DNA of 64,000 nt from Nicotiana tabacum (GCF_000715075.1 NC_134082.1:196653948-196717947), one strand, 5' to 3'. Positions 24,413 through 35,379 are shown, numbered from the stretch's first letter. Numbers and translations: made by a program. Notes: a model not told the origin generated them from the sequence alone.

Positions 24413-26898
24413 TTAAATAAGAAGGAAGTTTTTGAGTTCAATTTTTGATTGAACTTCTTCTTGTGAGATTTTCTCATTTTCTGAATCTTTTTCCAGTGTT
24501 TCAGCTTCTTCTCTGATTGTGGGATTTTCATCACTTGTGGTCCCTGACCTGACCAAACATCTTTCCAATGAATCAGTAATTAATTGATTATCCTTGAATT
24601 CATCTACAAGGTCATCTAGTAAGTCAATTTGAAAACAAGATGATGACGACTCATTCTCAGGAAATTTTATCATTTTCTGCATATCAAAAATTAGTCTCTC
24701 CTCATCAACTCGCAATATTAATTGTCCTTGATGAACATCAATGATCGCTCTTCCTGTTGCGAGAAATGGTCTACCTAAAATTAATGGTACCTCAGTATTT
24801 TCTTCCATTTCAAGTACAATAAAATCTACTGGGAATACAAATTTATCTACTCTAACGAGAACATTTTCAATTATTCCTTTGGGCCTTTTAGTACTTTGAT
24901 CAGCTAACTGAAGAGACACACAAGTATCTTTCATTTCACCAAGTTCTAATTTTCTGAAAATTGAGAAAGGCATTAGTTTTATTGAAGCACCCGAATCACA
25001 TAATGCTTTTTCAAAGTGAGCACCTCTCACAGTACAAGAAATTGTAAAACTCTCTGGATCGCCAAGCTTCTGTGGAAGTTTATTTTGAAGTATAGCACTA
25101 CATTTCTCTGTAAGCTTAACAACTGAAACTTCTTCCAATTTTCTTTTACTTGACAAAATTTCTTTGAGAAATTTAGCATATGATGGCATTTGTGTCAAAG
25201 CTTCTGTGAAAGGTATGTTAATATAAAGTTGCTTTAAAATATCTAGAAACTTTGAAAATTGTTTGTCAAGATTTTTTCTTTTCATTTTTTGGGGAAACGG
25301 GAGGGGTACAGACTGAGGATTTGTCTTCACTTCATTTTCTTGTACCTTTTTTTCTTTTTCTTTTTGTTCTTCTAGAAGTTCAGAGTCTCTTTTATTCTCA
25401 CCTTCATTTACCTGTTCCACTTCGTGTGGTTTTCCTTGTCTATCTGCATATGGATCATCAAGAGTTTTACCTGACCGTAGAGAGATGGCTTTGAGGTGTT
25501 CCTTTGGATTTTTTTCGGTGTTGCTTGGTAGAGCACTTTTTATTTGTTCAGACATGAGGGTTGCTAATTGGCTCATCTGAATTTCTAAATTATTGATGGC
25601 TGAACTTTGACTTTCAACCTTCTCATCAGTAGCCTTAATGAATTTGTACATCATGTCTTCGAGGCTTTGCTGATGAGCTTTTTGGGGTGGTTGTTGATAT
25701 TTCTGAAAATCTTGTTGCCCTCTGTTTTGATTTTGAAAACCAGGTGGTCCCTGTACCTGCTGATTTTGATTGAAAAATCTTTGAGGATTTTCAGCACCAT
25801 TTGGAATTTAGGATGTTTTTGTGCCATTGGACTACCGAATGGATAACTGTTTCTATATCCAATACTATTTACTTGTCCTTCATTTTGCGTTGAAGCTTGA
25901 CACTCATGATTGGGATGATTGCCTCCACAAACGTCACAATTCTCATGTTGAGATGATGATTGAGTATTTACCTGAAATGCCTCTTGTGTTAGAGTTGCAA
26001 TTTGTTGCGCTAATGAATTCCAAGCTTCAACCTGATTGACTCTTGTTGCTTTCTTAACAATCATTCTATCAGAGGACCATTGAACAACATTTTCTGAAAT
26101 TTCATTGAGCAATTGCATGGCTTCTGCAGTAGTTTTGCTCATTATGGATCCTCCTGATTCTGCATCAATAACATTTCTAGCAGAGGGTTTAAGACCATGA
26201 TAAAAAATATATAAAATATCAGGATCTTGGATACCATGGTGTGGGCATTTTCTTAGCATTGATTTTAATCGTTCCCATGCTTGGTATACAGATTCAGTAT
26301 CTGTTTGCACAGAATTATTGATTTCTTGCTTCTTTTTAAATGTTTTTGCAGGTGAAAAATATTTATTAAAAAGTTTCTGAGTCATTTGGTCTCATGTAGT
26401 GATTGAACCTCTTGGCAGACTTCGCAACCATATTTTGGCTTCATTTTTTAAAGAAAAGGGAAAAAGCCGCAACCTGATAGCGTCTGTTGTGACTCCATTA
26501 TACCTGCAAGTTTCAACTAATTCAAGAAAATCAATTAGATGGGTGTGAGGATCTTCACTCGCATCACCAGTAAATTGGCACGACTGATGAATAGTTTGAA
26601 TCAAGCTTGTGCGAATTTCAAAGTTATTTGCTGCAATTAGTGGTCTCCTTACACTTGATTCTCCTTCAAAATGATCTGGCCTTATATAATCTCTTAGTAT
26701 TCTATCACGTCGTGGTGCCACTTCATGTTCTTCTACTTGATGTGGCGGGAGTTGGTTGTTGTTGTTAAGTTCTTCGTTCTCCATTTTATCTTGTGAAGAA
26801 ATTTGAGATTGTGAAACCTGTTCTTTTCGCAACAACCGCAAGGATTTTTCAATTTCAGGATCGTATTCAACTAGTTCTCTCGAGGAGGAACGGGTCAT
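24413..26898 (-). pseudogene. Athila-type gag and protease, broken by stops
   Basis: It starts at ATG 26898 (MTRSSSRELVEYDPEIE). The gag core contains ANNFEIRTSLIQTIHQ, DAIRLRLFPFSLKNEAKIWL and LPRGSITT, followed by an in-frame stop at the position of a conserved Trp. The frame resumes (26385-25651) with FNKYFSPAKT and a zinc knuckle CDVCGGNHPNHEC. A frame change near 25800 leads into a coiled, charged linker and the aspartic protease ALCDSGASIKLMP (around 24995) with VPLILGRPFLATGRAIIDV. In the family gag assembles particles and the protease matures the polyprotein. Confidence 0.9.
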
Positions 26899-26993
26899 AC
26901 ACTTCCTGAAATTTTTGCATAAAAGTCAAAATAATTAAAAACAAAAATCTCAAATTAGTAGTAAAACAATTAATTTGTAGTAGATTTTGCCAA

Positions 26994-27011
26994 TCCCCGG
27001 CAACAGCGCCA
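26994..27011 (-). other. Primer binding site of the Athila-type element (tRNA-Asp-like)
   Basis: On the minus strand, TGGCGCTGTTGCCGGGGA follows the 5' LTR by a few bases. It resembles the complement of the tRNA-Asp 3' end that Athila/Tat elements use, with one apparent mismatch. The tRNA identity is from memory. Confidence 0.7.
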
Positions 27012-27017
27012 AAAATT

Positions 27018-28400
27018 TGACGAGTGTCTGGCGTATATTATTTAAACTCGTACTCTGTCAAATTGTAGTAGAGAAAGATGTCGAACCCACAGAGATTGAT
27101 TTATCTATTCTACAGACATTTCTTGTTTTAATTACTATTTAAGAAAATTCGAAAGAGTTGAGTTGTGAATTATCTAACTAAAAATACACGAATAAAGCAA
27201 TAGAAAATATTTTGTTTTTGACAAATATAATAAAAAGGTGTTGGGATCTTGACTTCACTTAATATTTCTATATAGTAGAATTATTATTCTTCAATTTCTA
27301 TTTCTCAAAAATGTATAAATGTCTCTCACGATTACAAATATATATTATTACTTAAGTTGATAATTAATCGCACTCCTTTCGGTTATACAAATTAATCTTC
27401 AAACTAGTAATATTAAAGAACCAGAAATATATGATTGAACTAAAACACGCTCTTGTTAGTAAGTCCCTTTCGGTTGCCCTACTTGTTATAACTGACTATT
27501 ACACTATTCGCCTCTCTCGATTACAAATAAGTATAAAATTAATTATAACATAAAAGAGATAGATGTTACTTAATAAATATTAATATTTATCAATACTACA
27601 CTTAACTATATTATTTTCTTCCGCCTCTCTCGATTACAGAATTAATAAATAGTTAATATGTAATACAAGATGGATAGATGTTAATAAATTAAATAACTTC
27701 TAACTGTAAAAGCAGATAAAAGTTAAATAAATTCTAGCTCAAGCATGTGAATTTGAGGAATAATATCAACTATTATATAGAAATATTAAGATCCGTCTTT
27801 CTCCCAACACAAGAAAAGTTACTCCATACTAAAGCTAATACTGCTAATGAAAATATTCTTGTCCATTAGATAAGAAAATAGAAAGAAATATTCAGAAAGA
27901 ATATTCCCCCTATTTAATTAAAAGCAGGATATAGAGTAATTTTTAAAGCTAAGATTTATTAGGAACTAGAAATAAAAGCCACTGTAATGACTGGATGAAA
28001 ATTCAAAGAACTGAACAACTGACTGAAATGCAAAGGAAAGACTGAAATGGATTTTTGTTGTCTGCTGGGCTCCCCCCTCTCCTTCTTCATCGTATGCTTT
28101 TATAATCAAACCAAAACAAGTTGGTTCGGTTATAACCACTTGTTTTGGTTATGAAAGATTCTTTTATTTTTTTGAATCTGGTTACGGCCACTTTGTTGTG
28201 GTAGATGGATTTTATGCCGTCCGTATTTTGTCATAGCTTGTTTCCCTTTTTTTTTTCTTCTTAAAGTTTTATTGCTTGTGCACTAATTCTTCTTGTAGCA
28301 TTTCCTGCGCAATCAAATTAAATTTGTGAAAGAAACATGATATTTTTTATACTTTTGCGAGGAAAGTGATATATTTAAATCAGGTAAAATGTACTTATCA
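27018..28400 (-). repeat. 5' LTR of the Athila-type element
   Basis: 1383 bp, with TG...CA ends on both strands (TGACGAGTGTC... / ...TTATCA). It contains several copies of CTCCTTTCGGTTA-like and CCTCTCTCGATTACA-like motifs spaced through its left half. It is about 95 bp longer than the 3' LTR because of a difference near 27210-27340. Confidence 0.92.
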
Positions 28401-28558
28401 GTATTGTGCTTTTCTTCTCATTCATAGTGGAAAACTCTCTCTTCTTTTGTCCCGAGGATTAGATTTAGTCGAACCTCGTTAAATCCTTGTGTTGATTTTT
28501 CTTCTCTATTTGCTTTGTGTGAGATTGTGTGCTAGTTAACCCACAATATTCCGCAACA
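28401..28558 (+). repeat. 3' LTR of the copia element, right part
   Basis: It starts with the duplicated target GTATT (28401-28405), then continues the copia LTR exactly where it broke off 13.6 kb earlier, ending CCGCAACA at 28558. Confidence 0.92.
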
Positions 28559-28563
28559 AAAAT

Positions 28564-28764
28564 GATGTAGGCTTAACCTAAATCGTATAATATTAGTATT
28601 ATATTAGTAGTGAATTTGATATAGGGTAAAATATGTCATGTTAAGTGATTGCATAAGGGAGTGACACGTGAAGCCGAAGGCAAAGGATAGCTAAAATCGA
28701 AGACAACTATTCCATCTCTTACCGGAAAGAATGGTGCACATAAAGATAAAATAAATGGAGGCAC
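28564..28764. other. Unassigned 200-bp segment between the copia and hAT-like elements
   Basis: No coding potential or repeat boundaries of its own. It is probably the original intergenic DNA that followed the copia insertion site. Confidence 0.4.
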
Positions 28765-28772
28765 AATGCAGG

Positions 28773-29522
28773 CAGGGGCGGACGTAGGTTGGTAGTTGAG
28801 GGGTCACGTGACCCCGTTAACCTCGGCAAAAATTCTGTATATACATATTATATATATGTGTAATTATATACAGGACCCCTTAAATATTTTAATGGTGCCC
28901 CCAAACACAAGGTGATGGATGGAAGAAGTGGTTGCTTTGGGAACTTAAATTCTCTCCTATGCTGTGGTGACGCGGGTTCGAAACCACCCAAAGCTTTGAA
29001 TACAATGTAATTTTTATTTAATAGCAAATTACTTTATTTTTACTTTAATCTTCTTTTTTTTTTCTAATATTCAATTATAGTTTAGTACTAACACAAAATA
29101 GTCAATTTAATTAATTTTTTTTTTTTTTTGTAAATTCCTTCCTTAGAATTGAAAGCCTCAAATTGCAACTTATCGCTCCACAAAAAGAAAAATACAAATC
29201 TTCTTTAACAATCACTTTGAATTGGCAATGGAAACTAAGAGTTTGAGACTCTTCTTCAATTCGTTTATGTTATTACATACTCTTAATCTTAATTTCTTTA
29301 GTAAGTCTTTTATAATTTTACGTTTGAACGCCCTATTGCGAAGAATTCCCCCCCCCCCCCCCCCCGTCTAGTGCTTTCTTTTTCTTTAGAACTTCTTTAT
29401 GTTAATACTTGGATGATAAGTCATCATATTCATTTTTCAAAGAGTTGCACACCGAATTTTATCGCTGGCGATTAGCATATACAGTGGTGCCCCATCATGC
29501 TCGAGTCCCGAGTCCGCCTCTA
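28773..29522. mobile_element. Non-autonomous hAT-like element (750 bp)
   Basis: The ends CAGGGGCGGAC... and ...GTCCGCCTCTA form short inverted repeats of the hAT CAGGGGCGG type. A perfect 8-bp TSD AATGCAGG is at 28765-28772 and 29523-29530. No transposase remains. The inside includes a B-box-like GGTTCGAAACC and a run of C near 29349-29366. Confidence 0.88.
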
Positions 29523-29639
29523 AATGCAGGATCAAGGGATTGCTGATATGTTCTTCTCAGTCCAAGAACTACCACAAGCTGCTAGAGGTTCTTTCTATAT
29601 ACTTAAGAGTTAGACAAGCCAAAATGAGTAGTTAGTAAT

Positions 29640-30370
29640 TGATGTATGGACTGCTAGCATTGTTCACCTTTTTTGCTACCTTACTAAGGTCAATTGTAAA
29701 GGAGGAGAAGTCCTCTAGCCAGAAACTTTCTGTTGAGCGATCCACCATAAGGATGTTTAAGAACATTCTTCACTCTCTAATGGAGGCCAAGGTTTATATC
29801 CTCCTCCATGTACTATTTTTTTGTGGTATTAATAAACTGGTAGGGGTCGTGGCCTAACCCCCCACCACCATAGTGGTTTTTGATTAAAAAAAATACTACT
29901 ATCCGGCAGTATTTAATGGAGAATATTCTACAGCATTTAGTACACTGCCGGTTAAAGAATTTGTCACTCATGCCCGTCGTTATACATTCTTCAATGGCCC
30001 TCATAATTGACATTAAAAAGGGCATGATCATACTATTATGGGCAGCAATAGTATGTCATATTTGAAAGGCTAGGAATCGGAAAATTTTCAGGAATACAAT
30101 TGTAAATATGGAGAGTATAGGAACACAAATTAAAAAAGAACTAGTAGATAGGATTGACTTGTTTAGACATACTAATTACTAAGAAAGGGCAGAGGTGTTG
30201 TGTATCGATGCAGAGGGCAGAGATGTAGTGTATCGATGCAGAGGTTGATGTGTAATTAGTGATCTCTAAGGCTGGATCTGAAACACTCCAGATAAGGAGT
30301 TTTAAGGTCGAGGTGCTTATCAGGTGTACTGTTGATTATCAATGGTAATCCACAGTGTTATCAAAAAAGA
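29640..30370 (+). pseudogene. LINE 3' end (RT C-terminal coding remnant plus 3' UTR)
   Basis: On the plus strand, 30030-30180 encodes LLWAAIVCHI, a stop at the position of the conserved Trp, then KARNRKIFRNT and KKELVDRIDLFRHT. This is the C-terminal WKARN region of plant LINE ORF2. The following 3' UTR ends in GTGTTATCAAAAAA at about 30357-30370, and its last 180 bp recur inverted at 4798-4955. A 28-bp unit is duplicated in the UTR (about 30186-30244). The left boundary is uncertain. Confidence 0.7.
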
Positions 30371-30375
30371 AAGAG

Positions 30376-31040
30376 GTGAGGAGGGTCATATTTTCAATTA
30401 TATTTTGAGTGATATTCAAGAAAATATAGCTAAATGGTAATGAAGCTTACTTTCGATCGTTATGCGGCAGCGTTGCGGAGGATATATACATGATGCAAAA
30501 TTGTTGTTGAAAAAGAAAAGAAGGAAAACATGCCAGAAACATGTGTATATGCATGGTTTTTTATGTTCAAAAAATAGAAGAGGAGTATATTTGAGTTGAT
30601 AACGCTGAACAGATTGGTATTATACAAACAATAAGAAGAGTAAAAAAGTGAGTAATATTTATATTGGAACTTCAATCATATATCCATCCATTAAAAGCAT
30701 AATCCTTACTATTATATATATGTGTGTGGTTGATTGGTTACTGTTTTGATGCAGCAAAGAGAATATAAAGGGTTGATTACTATATAGAGCAAAAAAAAGG
30801 TCCCAACTTTATTGGTATAAAATTATGTAATAATATATAGTATAAAATATCTTTCATTAAGCAACAAAATAATTAAGAATCCATCAGGCCATATGAACAA
30901 AGAATTAAGATTAATCAATAAGGCTGTATGAACAAAGAATTAAGGAATCCCTACTCGGGTGTACAGATATATAGTAATTGAATAAAAAAATAACTATACA
31001 CTTGATTTTGTCAATGCTCTATACTGTGAATAGCCAAACT
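30376..31040. other. Intergenic DNA 3' of paralog 2
   Basis: AT-rich, no gene recognised. A duplicated short block (TATGAACAAAGAATTAAG) at about 30893 and 30928 is the only structure noted. Confidence 0.45.
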
Positions 31041-32351
31041 CTAAAAAAGTTTGCTCCCAAACTCGTCCAAATCTTCTGCTTTCGATGAAGAAGAAGCAGC
31101 AAGATTTCTTAGATCAGATAAGCTCCTTCCTAACTTCAAAGCCACCTTCATTTCAAACACTTCACCATTTTCTCTTCTCTCCATATCTGTTTCTGTCAAG
31201 TTTGATTCAATTGATTGTTGCATGTACTCGAAGAAACCAGCGTTACTCCTGTACATTTCGAATACCATTCCAACTTGTCCACCATGCTCAACCATGTTAA
31301 CAACGCTTGCTAAAGCGCCACCAACAATTCCAAGCATAGCTGCCCAAGATCCATGAGAAGGAGAAGAACCTACAAATGCAGAGCCAATCGCTGCTAGGCC
31401 TGTGAGAAAAGGACCAGAGATGGCTAAAAACTTGTTAAATTTCAAGGCCTTTTTCCCTAGACTAATATATTCTTCTTGGTCTTTTCTGCCTAACACTCCC
31501 ATTATTTCTTTCATTTCCTCCTCCAATTTCCCGTTCCAGCCATTATACTTATCGCCGTCACTGACTCTTTTGGGCTGTCTACGACGTTGTTGAGGCCACC
31601 AAACAGCAGGTTCAACAGAAGATGGAAATTTTTCAAGCATTACGCCAAGAAGAGGGAGAGGGTAGGCCTTGTCAAGAGCCAATACTTTGTCCATTGTTTC
31701 TTTCACATCAATAGCTGAAGGCTGACCGATTGATAAAGTTGTTTCAATTTGGTTATAGAGATCTTGAAACAACCTTGTCGCGTTTCTTTGTTCTTCAGCA
31801 AGTTGGGATGGTTGAATCTTGTTGATGATCACCAACATGCCAGTAGCAGCCAAATACATCAAAGTGGAAGACATTTTTAGTCCCAAAATAGCATCACCAC
31901 TAGCACCACTGCTAGCTGCAATTCCAGTCATAGCAGCAGCAGCTAGAGTTATGCCATTAATGGATGTCAAAAGCATATCGTTCCACTGGCTTCTCTGTTC
32001 CCCAATATTCCTATGCATCTCAACTCTATCTGCAACTGCCTCCTTAATCGCATAAAGCTTTGCGATAACCAGCTGATCAGGACCATTGTTCATATCATCA
32101 CTTCTTGTTCTAGCTGTGCTAAGCTGTTTCTCATCTAGGAGGTTGTTTACTATGGTTGAATAGCTAATCAGCTCTTGTTCTTTTGCTGATCTCCCTCCTA
32201 TTTGAAGATTGGGAAGAGAGATTTTGCTTGTTTTAATTCTTGGAATATTAATACTCGCTTTTATCAATCCTCTTTTACAGCTGCAATTAGATGATGTTGA
32301 GGGAACAGAATTCCTTGAACTCAAGAAACTTGAAGATTGGACGATTGCCAT
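31041..32351 (-). CDS. At4g22030-like protein, tandem paralog 2 (probable plastid membrane protein)
   Basis: Intact single-exon gene, 436 aa. It has the same architecture as the gene at 7168: Ser/Arg-rich transit-like N terminus (SSSFLSSRNSVPSTSSNCSC), conserved KLYAIKEAVADRVEMHRNIGEQRSQWN block, two paired hydrophobic regions (SINGITLAAAAMTGIAAS with MSSTLMYLAATGMLVII; FLAISGPFLTGLAAIGSAFV with AAMLGIVGGALASVV) and the SKLF end. Compared with paralog 1 it carries a few extra residues (ASSGASGDA; DGDKYNGWNGK). It is clearly closer to paralog 3 than to paralog 1. Function is unknown. It is probably transcribed from its own promoter, since the paralogs do not overlap. Confidence 0.9.
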   Translation of the reverse strand: MAIVQSSSFLSSRNSVPSTSSNCSCKRGLIKASINIPRIKTSKISLPNLQIGGRSAKEQELISYSTIVNNLLDEKQLSTARTRSDDMNNGPDQLVIAKLYAIKEAVADRVEMHRNIGEQRSQWNDMLLTSINGITLAAAAMTGIAASSGASGDAILGLKMSSTLMYLAATGMLVIINKIQPSQLAEEQRNATRLFQDLYNQIETTLSIGQPSAIDVKETMDKVLALDKAYPLPLLGVMLEKFPSSVEPAVWWPQQRRRQPKRVSDGDKYNGWNGKLEEEMKEIMGVLGRKDQEEYISLGKKALKFNKFLAISGPFLTGLAAIGSAFVGSSPSHGSWAAMLGIVGGALASVVNMVEHGGQVGMVFEMYRSNAGFFEYMQQSIESNLTETDMERRENGEVFEMKVALKLGRSLSDLRNLAASSSSKAEDLDEFGSKLF

Positions 32352-32620
32352 ATTTTCTTTCTATAATGGGATGTTAATTGATTTAGAATGGAAAAGAAAG
32401 ATGATAGAGATTTGTGTAGTAGTAGCTGTTAAAGAAGAGATAAAAGATTATAGTTGTGATTATGGTAAAGAAGGGAAATGGCACGTATTTATAAGGAGAG
32501 TTGACAATTGAAATTAATAAGATTTGACTGAAAACAAGAGCTAATTATAGTTATTCAAAGTTTGAATTGAATGGGTACATGGCCAAGACTCTTTCTTATT
32601 TTGGCTTCGGTTTTAGGCCT
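32352..32620 (-). promoter_or_regulatory. Promoter of At4g22030-like paralog 2
   Basis: On the gene's strand a good TATA box (TTATAAATACG) lies at about 32485-32495. A GTCAACTCTCC block sits just upstream of it, and the shared GGGTACATGGCCAAGA block at 32573-32588. Confidence 0.6.
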
Positions 32621-33689
32621 CTTGAAAATTTTCAGCCCCCTTGTTTATTTTTTACACATACTTCTTATATTGACTTTCAACGTAGAATACTTCTATGGTG
32701 TCTCAATTTAGAAACCGCCATCCGTAATTGTACTCAAGACCCGTCCAACTCAACTATCTTTCCAAATTAGGAGTATTTCATGCACGATAATACTTGGTAT
32801 AAACAATCACTTTTTTATTGTTTATATTATGGAATAGCGTTAAGCTTTAACCACATATATTTTTGAAGAGTAAGAAAGAATTGCCACGGTTGGAAAAAAA
32901 AATCCATGAGAAAACTTATAGGATAATTGTATTTTACTTCAAATTAAAAAAACAAGAAATAATGATGACGAAGTAAAAAATGTTCAATTTTTTTGACTTT
33001 GCATTTTGATTTGTTTAGGCTACGGGTACGTTAATGATCTGTCCTTATATGCACATTTTCATGATTAACTTTTACATCACATTACCTTATTACTAAGTGG
33101 TGCAATGGTTTATAATTTCCCTCTTACTAGTACTATTCTTTTTGAGATGTGATTTATTAATAAGAGTCCACACAAGCATCCTGACTAAGTGTTTTACTGG
33201 TATTAGCTTAAGAAGAAAACGATGTTTTGCATGTGTTGAAAGGATAAAACCCAAAATAACTAGTGCAAGGCAATGTAATTGCTAAATAAATACTCCGCCA
33301 TAGTTTTCTCAATCCATTTAAAATTTAAATCAAGAGGAGCGAAATAGCTCAAGCACAATCTGATGTTCCCAGCAAGTATAATATGCAACAAAATAAATTG
33401 TATTTAATTCGGTTGTGTACATTGTATTTAATTTACATATATTTATTATTCACTATTATATATTGTATTCAAGTCACCGTATTCAATTCACTATATTCAA
33501 ACAACAAAAAATCACAAAACACCGTGATATTCGGCTGTAGTAAAAAATTACAGTCCTTCAGAATACATAAAAGCAAAAAAATAATGTATTTATATAAAAA
33601 TACAATGTATTTGAGTGTATTTGTGCATAATACAATATATTTGTATCATTGTATGTGACAAAAAAAGTAAAGAAAAGAAGAAAGTTCGT
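32621..33689. other. Intergenic DNA between paralogs 2 and 3
   Basis: AT-rich. 33400-33660 is full of TGTATTT/ATACAA motifs in both orientations and may be a decayed MITE, but no TIR/TSD pair could be fixed. Confidence 0.4.
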
Positions 33690-34730
33690 CGGAAATGACT
33701 TTTTCCGAGAGGTCCCTTGCATACTGGCTACTATTCTCGTTCTTTTGTTGAACCTTGCAGCTTGATTCATGTTTTGTCCTGCATTTGAACTTTGAGTGTG
33801 TGAATTGCCAAAACTCTGAGGGTACCCGTGTAGTTTATAGCAATTGTCCTTGGTATGCCCTGGTCTCTTACAGTAATCACAAAATTGTTGAGGCTTATTG
33901 CCTCTGATGGAATTGCTATTGGCAGATTAATCTATTCTGTAGGAACCGGGTTTTGATGTGTTGACATTTAGGAAAGCAGACTCAAAAAGCATTTGGTTAA
34001 TTGATTTGATCTCTCTCTGCTTCTCATCCTGAATGAGCAGTGAAAAAGCATGTACAAGAGTTGGCAGCAGATTCATCATAAGAATGCTTCCACGTACAAC
34101 AATGTAGACCTCATTAAGTTCCATAAGGAACTGTATCAATCTCATGTCCTGCTCGGCCTTGTGCATGTTCTCCTTGGCACCACAATTACAGGTACAACTG
34201 CAGTGAGTCTTCTTACTCAAAGTATTCAGCTCTTCCCGGAGCTTTTTCTGTTTAATGTAATAACCTTTAATGTCCAACACACCTTGAGACAGGTCGTTTA
34301 TCTCTTTTTGAATCTGGTACAACCTAGTACCATTAGTTTGCTCATAGTGATCCTCTAATTCTCTCCACAACTCAACAGCATTATTAGCATATTCCACATT
34401 GTCAGCAATATCTTTGGAGAGTGAATTTAGAATCTAAGACGTTATCACATCGTCGCATCGCTCCCATTGTCGAAATCTTTGAGATTGAGGATCTGGTGAT
34501 TTGCACTCTCCACTTATAAACCCTAACTTGTTTGTGACAGACAAACCTCGCATGACACTACATCTCCAGGATCTATACCCAATTCCACTGAAAGGAGCTG
34601 AGACAAGCATCGCTCCAGGATTGTCTGACGGATGTAGGTAGAGTGGATCACTTGGATCTATTCTGGTGCTCATTGCAGTGGCGACACTGGTATCACCAAC
34701 AGATGTATCTTCCTGATCTAATACAGCCAT
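33690..34730 (-). pseudogene. Copia gag remnant without pol
   Basis: On the minus strand from ATG 34730: DPSDPLYLHPSDNPGAMLVS, FSGIGYRSWRCSVMRGL and NKLGFISGECKSPD, the N-terminal copia gag signature. An in-frame stop at 34434, replacing a conserved Trp, is followed by ILNSLSKDIADNVEYANNA and AVELWRELEDHYEQTNGTRL. After another stop (33927) comes the knuckle CDYCKRPGHTKDNCYKLHGY. The similarity stops at about 33690 with no protease, integrase or RT. The 5' LTR is at 34926-35202. Confidence 0.85.
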
Positions 34731-34925
34731 GAATAGATGAATCTGTTGTGTGACACGCTAATTTCAGATAAAACTTGAAGGATCAGTTATCAATTTTGCA
34801 ATTCGAACAAATTAGGCAAATGACGATCGAACTAGAGAGACAGACTCAGAAGAAAGAAAGTAGTGGGCGAAGTTGAGAGGGACGATGGCGGATAGTTGGG
34901 TATGAGCTTCCTTGCTCTGATACCA

Positions 34926-35202
34926 TGTTAGAACTGGGATTGAAGATGAGCTTGAAACTCGATCTGGAGCTTCAATGGAGTCTTTCTAGAGAGTTATGTG
35001 AGAAAGAAAACATAAGAGAGAAATAGAAATTGGGAAAGTGAAAGCTCACCTTCTTTTCTCACTGTAGCACAAAGTATATACATGTACAATACCGAAAATT
35101 ACAACTAATGCTGAGTTGGCTAAGCTGGCCCACTAACTAATTTCACTAAGTGTAAAACTAACTATCATTACATATAAAAATATAATTATACAAGTCTCAA
35201 CA
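34926..35202 (-). repeat. 5' LTR of the truncated copia element
   Basis: 277 bp with TGTTAG...CAACA ends. On the minus strand it is followed immediately by TGGTATCAGAGCAAGGA (34925-34909), an initiator-Met tRNA primer binding site, which fixes the boundary and orientation. No 3' LTR was found. Confidence 0.85.
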
Positions 35203-35379
35203 GAAGAAAAAAGAACAAATCAAGGCACTTGCAGCTAGCAAGATGGCCTGAGAAACTGTTATAAGCAATTTAATTAAGTAACATTTGAATCTGAAAGAAT
35301 GAGTTAGCCCTACTCTTAATTATAGACAATGATATGTACTTGATTTTGTCTATGCATTACACTATGAATTGTCAAAATT

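Larger units (their letters stand above)
14789..28400 (-). mobile_element. Athila/Tat-type Ty3/gypsy retrotransposon (13.6 kb, includes a nested Mutator-like element)
   Basis: Flanked by the 5-bp TSD GTATT (14784-14788, 28401-28405). The LTRs are 14789-16076 and 27018-28400. The coding strand is minus, so the 5' LTR is the right-hand one. The order from right to left is PBS, gag, protease, RT, RNase H, integrase, and an extra ORF before the 3' LTR. That extra ORF, the tRNA-Asp-like PBS and the gag similarity are Athila/Tat traits. The two LTRs differ by only a few substitutions in the first 100 bp compared, plus an indel block, so it is younger than its copia host. All ORFs carry stops. Confidence 0.92.
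10117..28563 (+). mobile_element. Tork-type (Tnt1-like) Ty1/copia retrotransposon, carrying nested insertions
   Basis: The outer limits are exact. A 5-bp TSD AAAAT stands at 10117-10121 and 28559-28563. The 5' LTR is 10122-10476 (355 bp; its first base pair TG has decayed to TA). The 3' LTR starts at 14586, is interrupted at 14788 and resumes at about 28406, ending in CA at 28558. Gene order is gag, protease, integrase, RT, RNase H, as in copia elements. All frames carry stops or frameshifts. The LTRs differ at many positions, so the insertion is old. The element is non-autonomous now. Confidence 0.93.

Noticed and set aside
28960..29000. tRNA gene suggested by GGTTCGAAACC
   Set aside because: No acceptor or anticodon stem and no A box at the right distance; it lies inside a hAT-like element.
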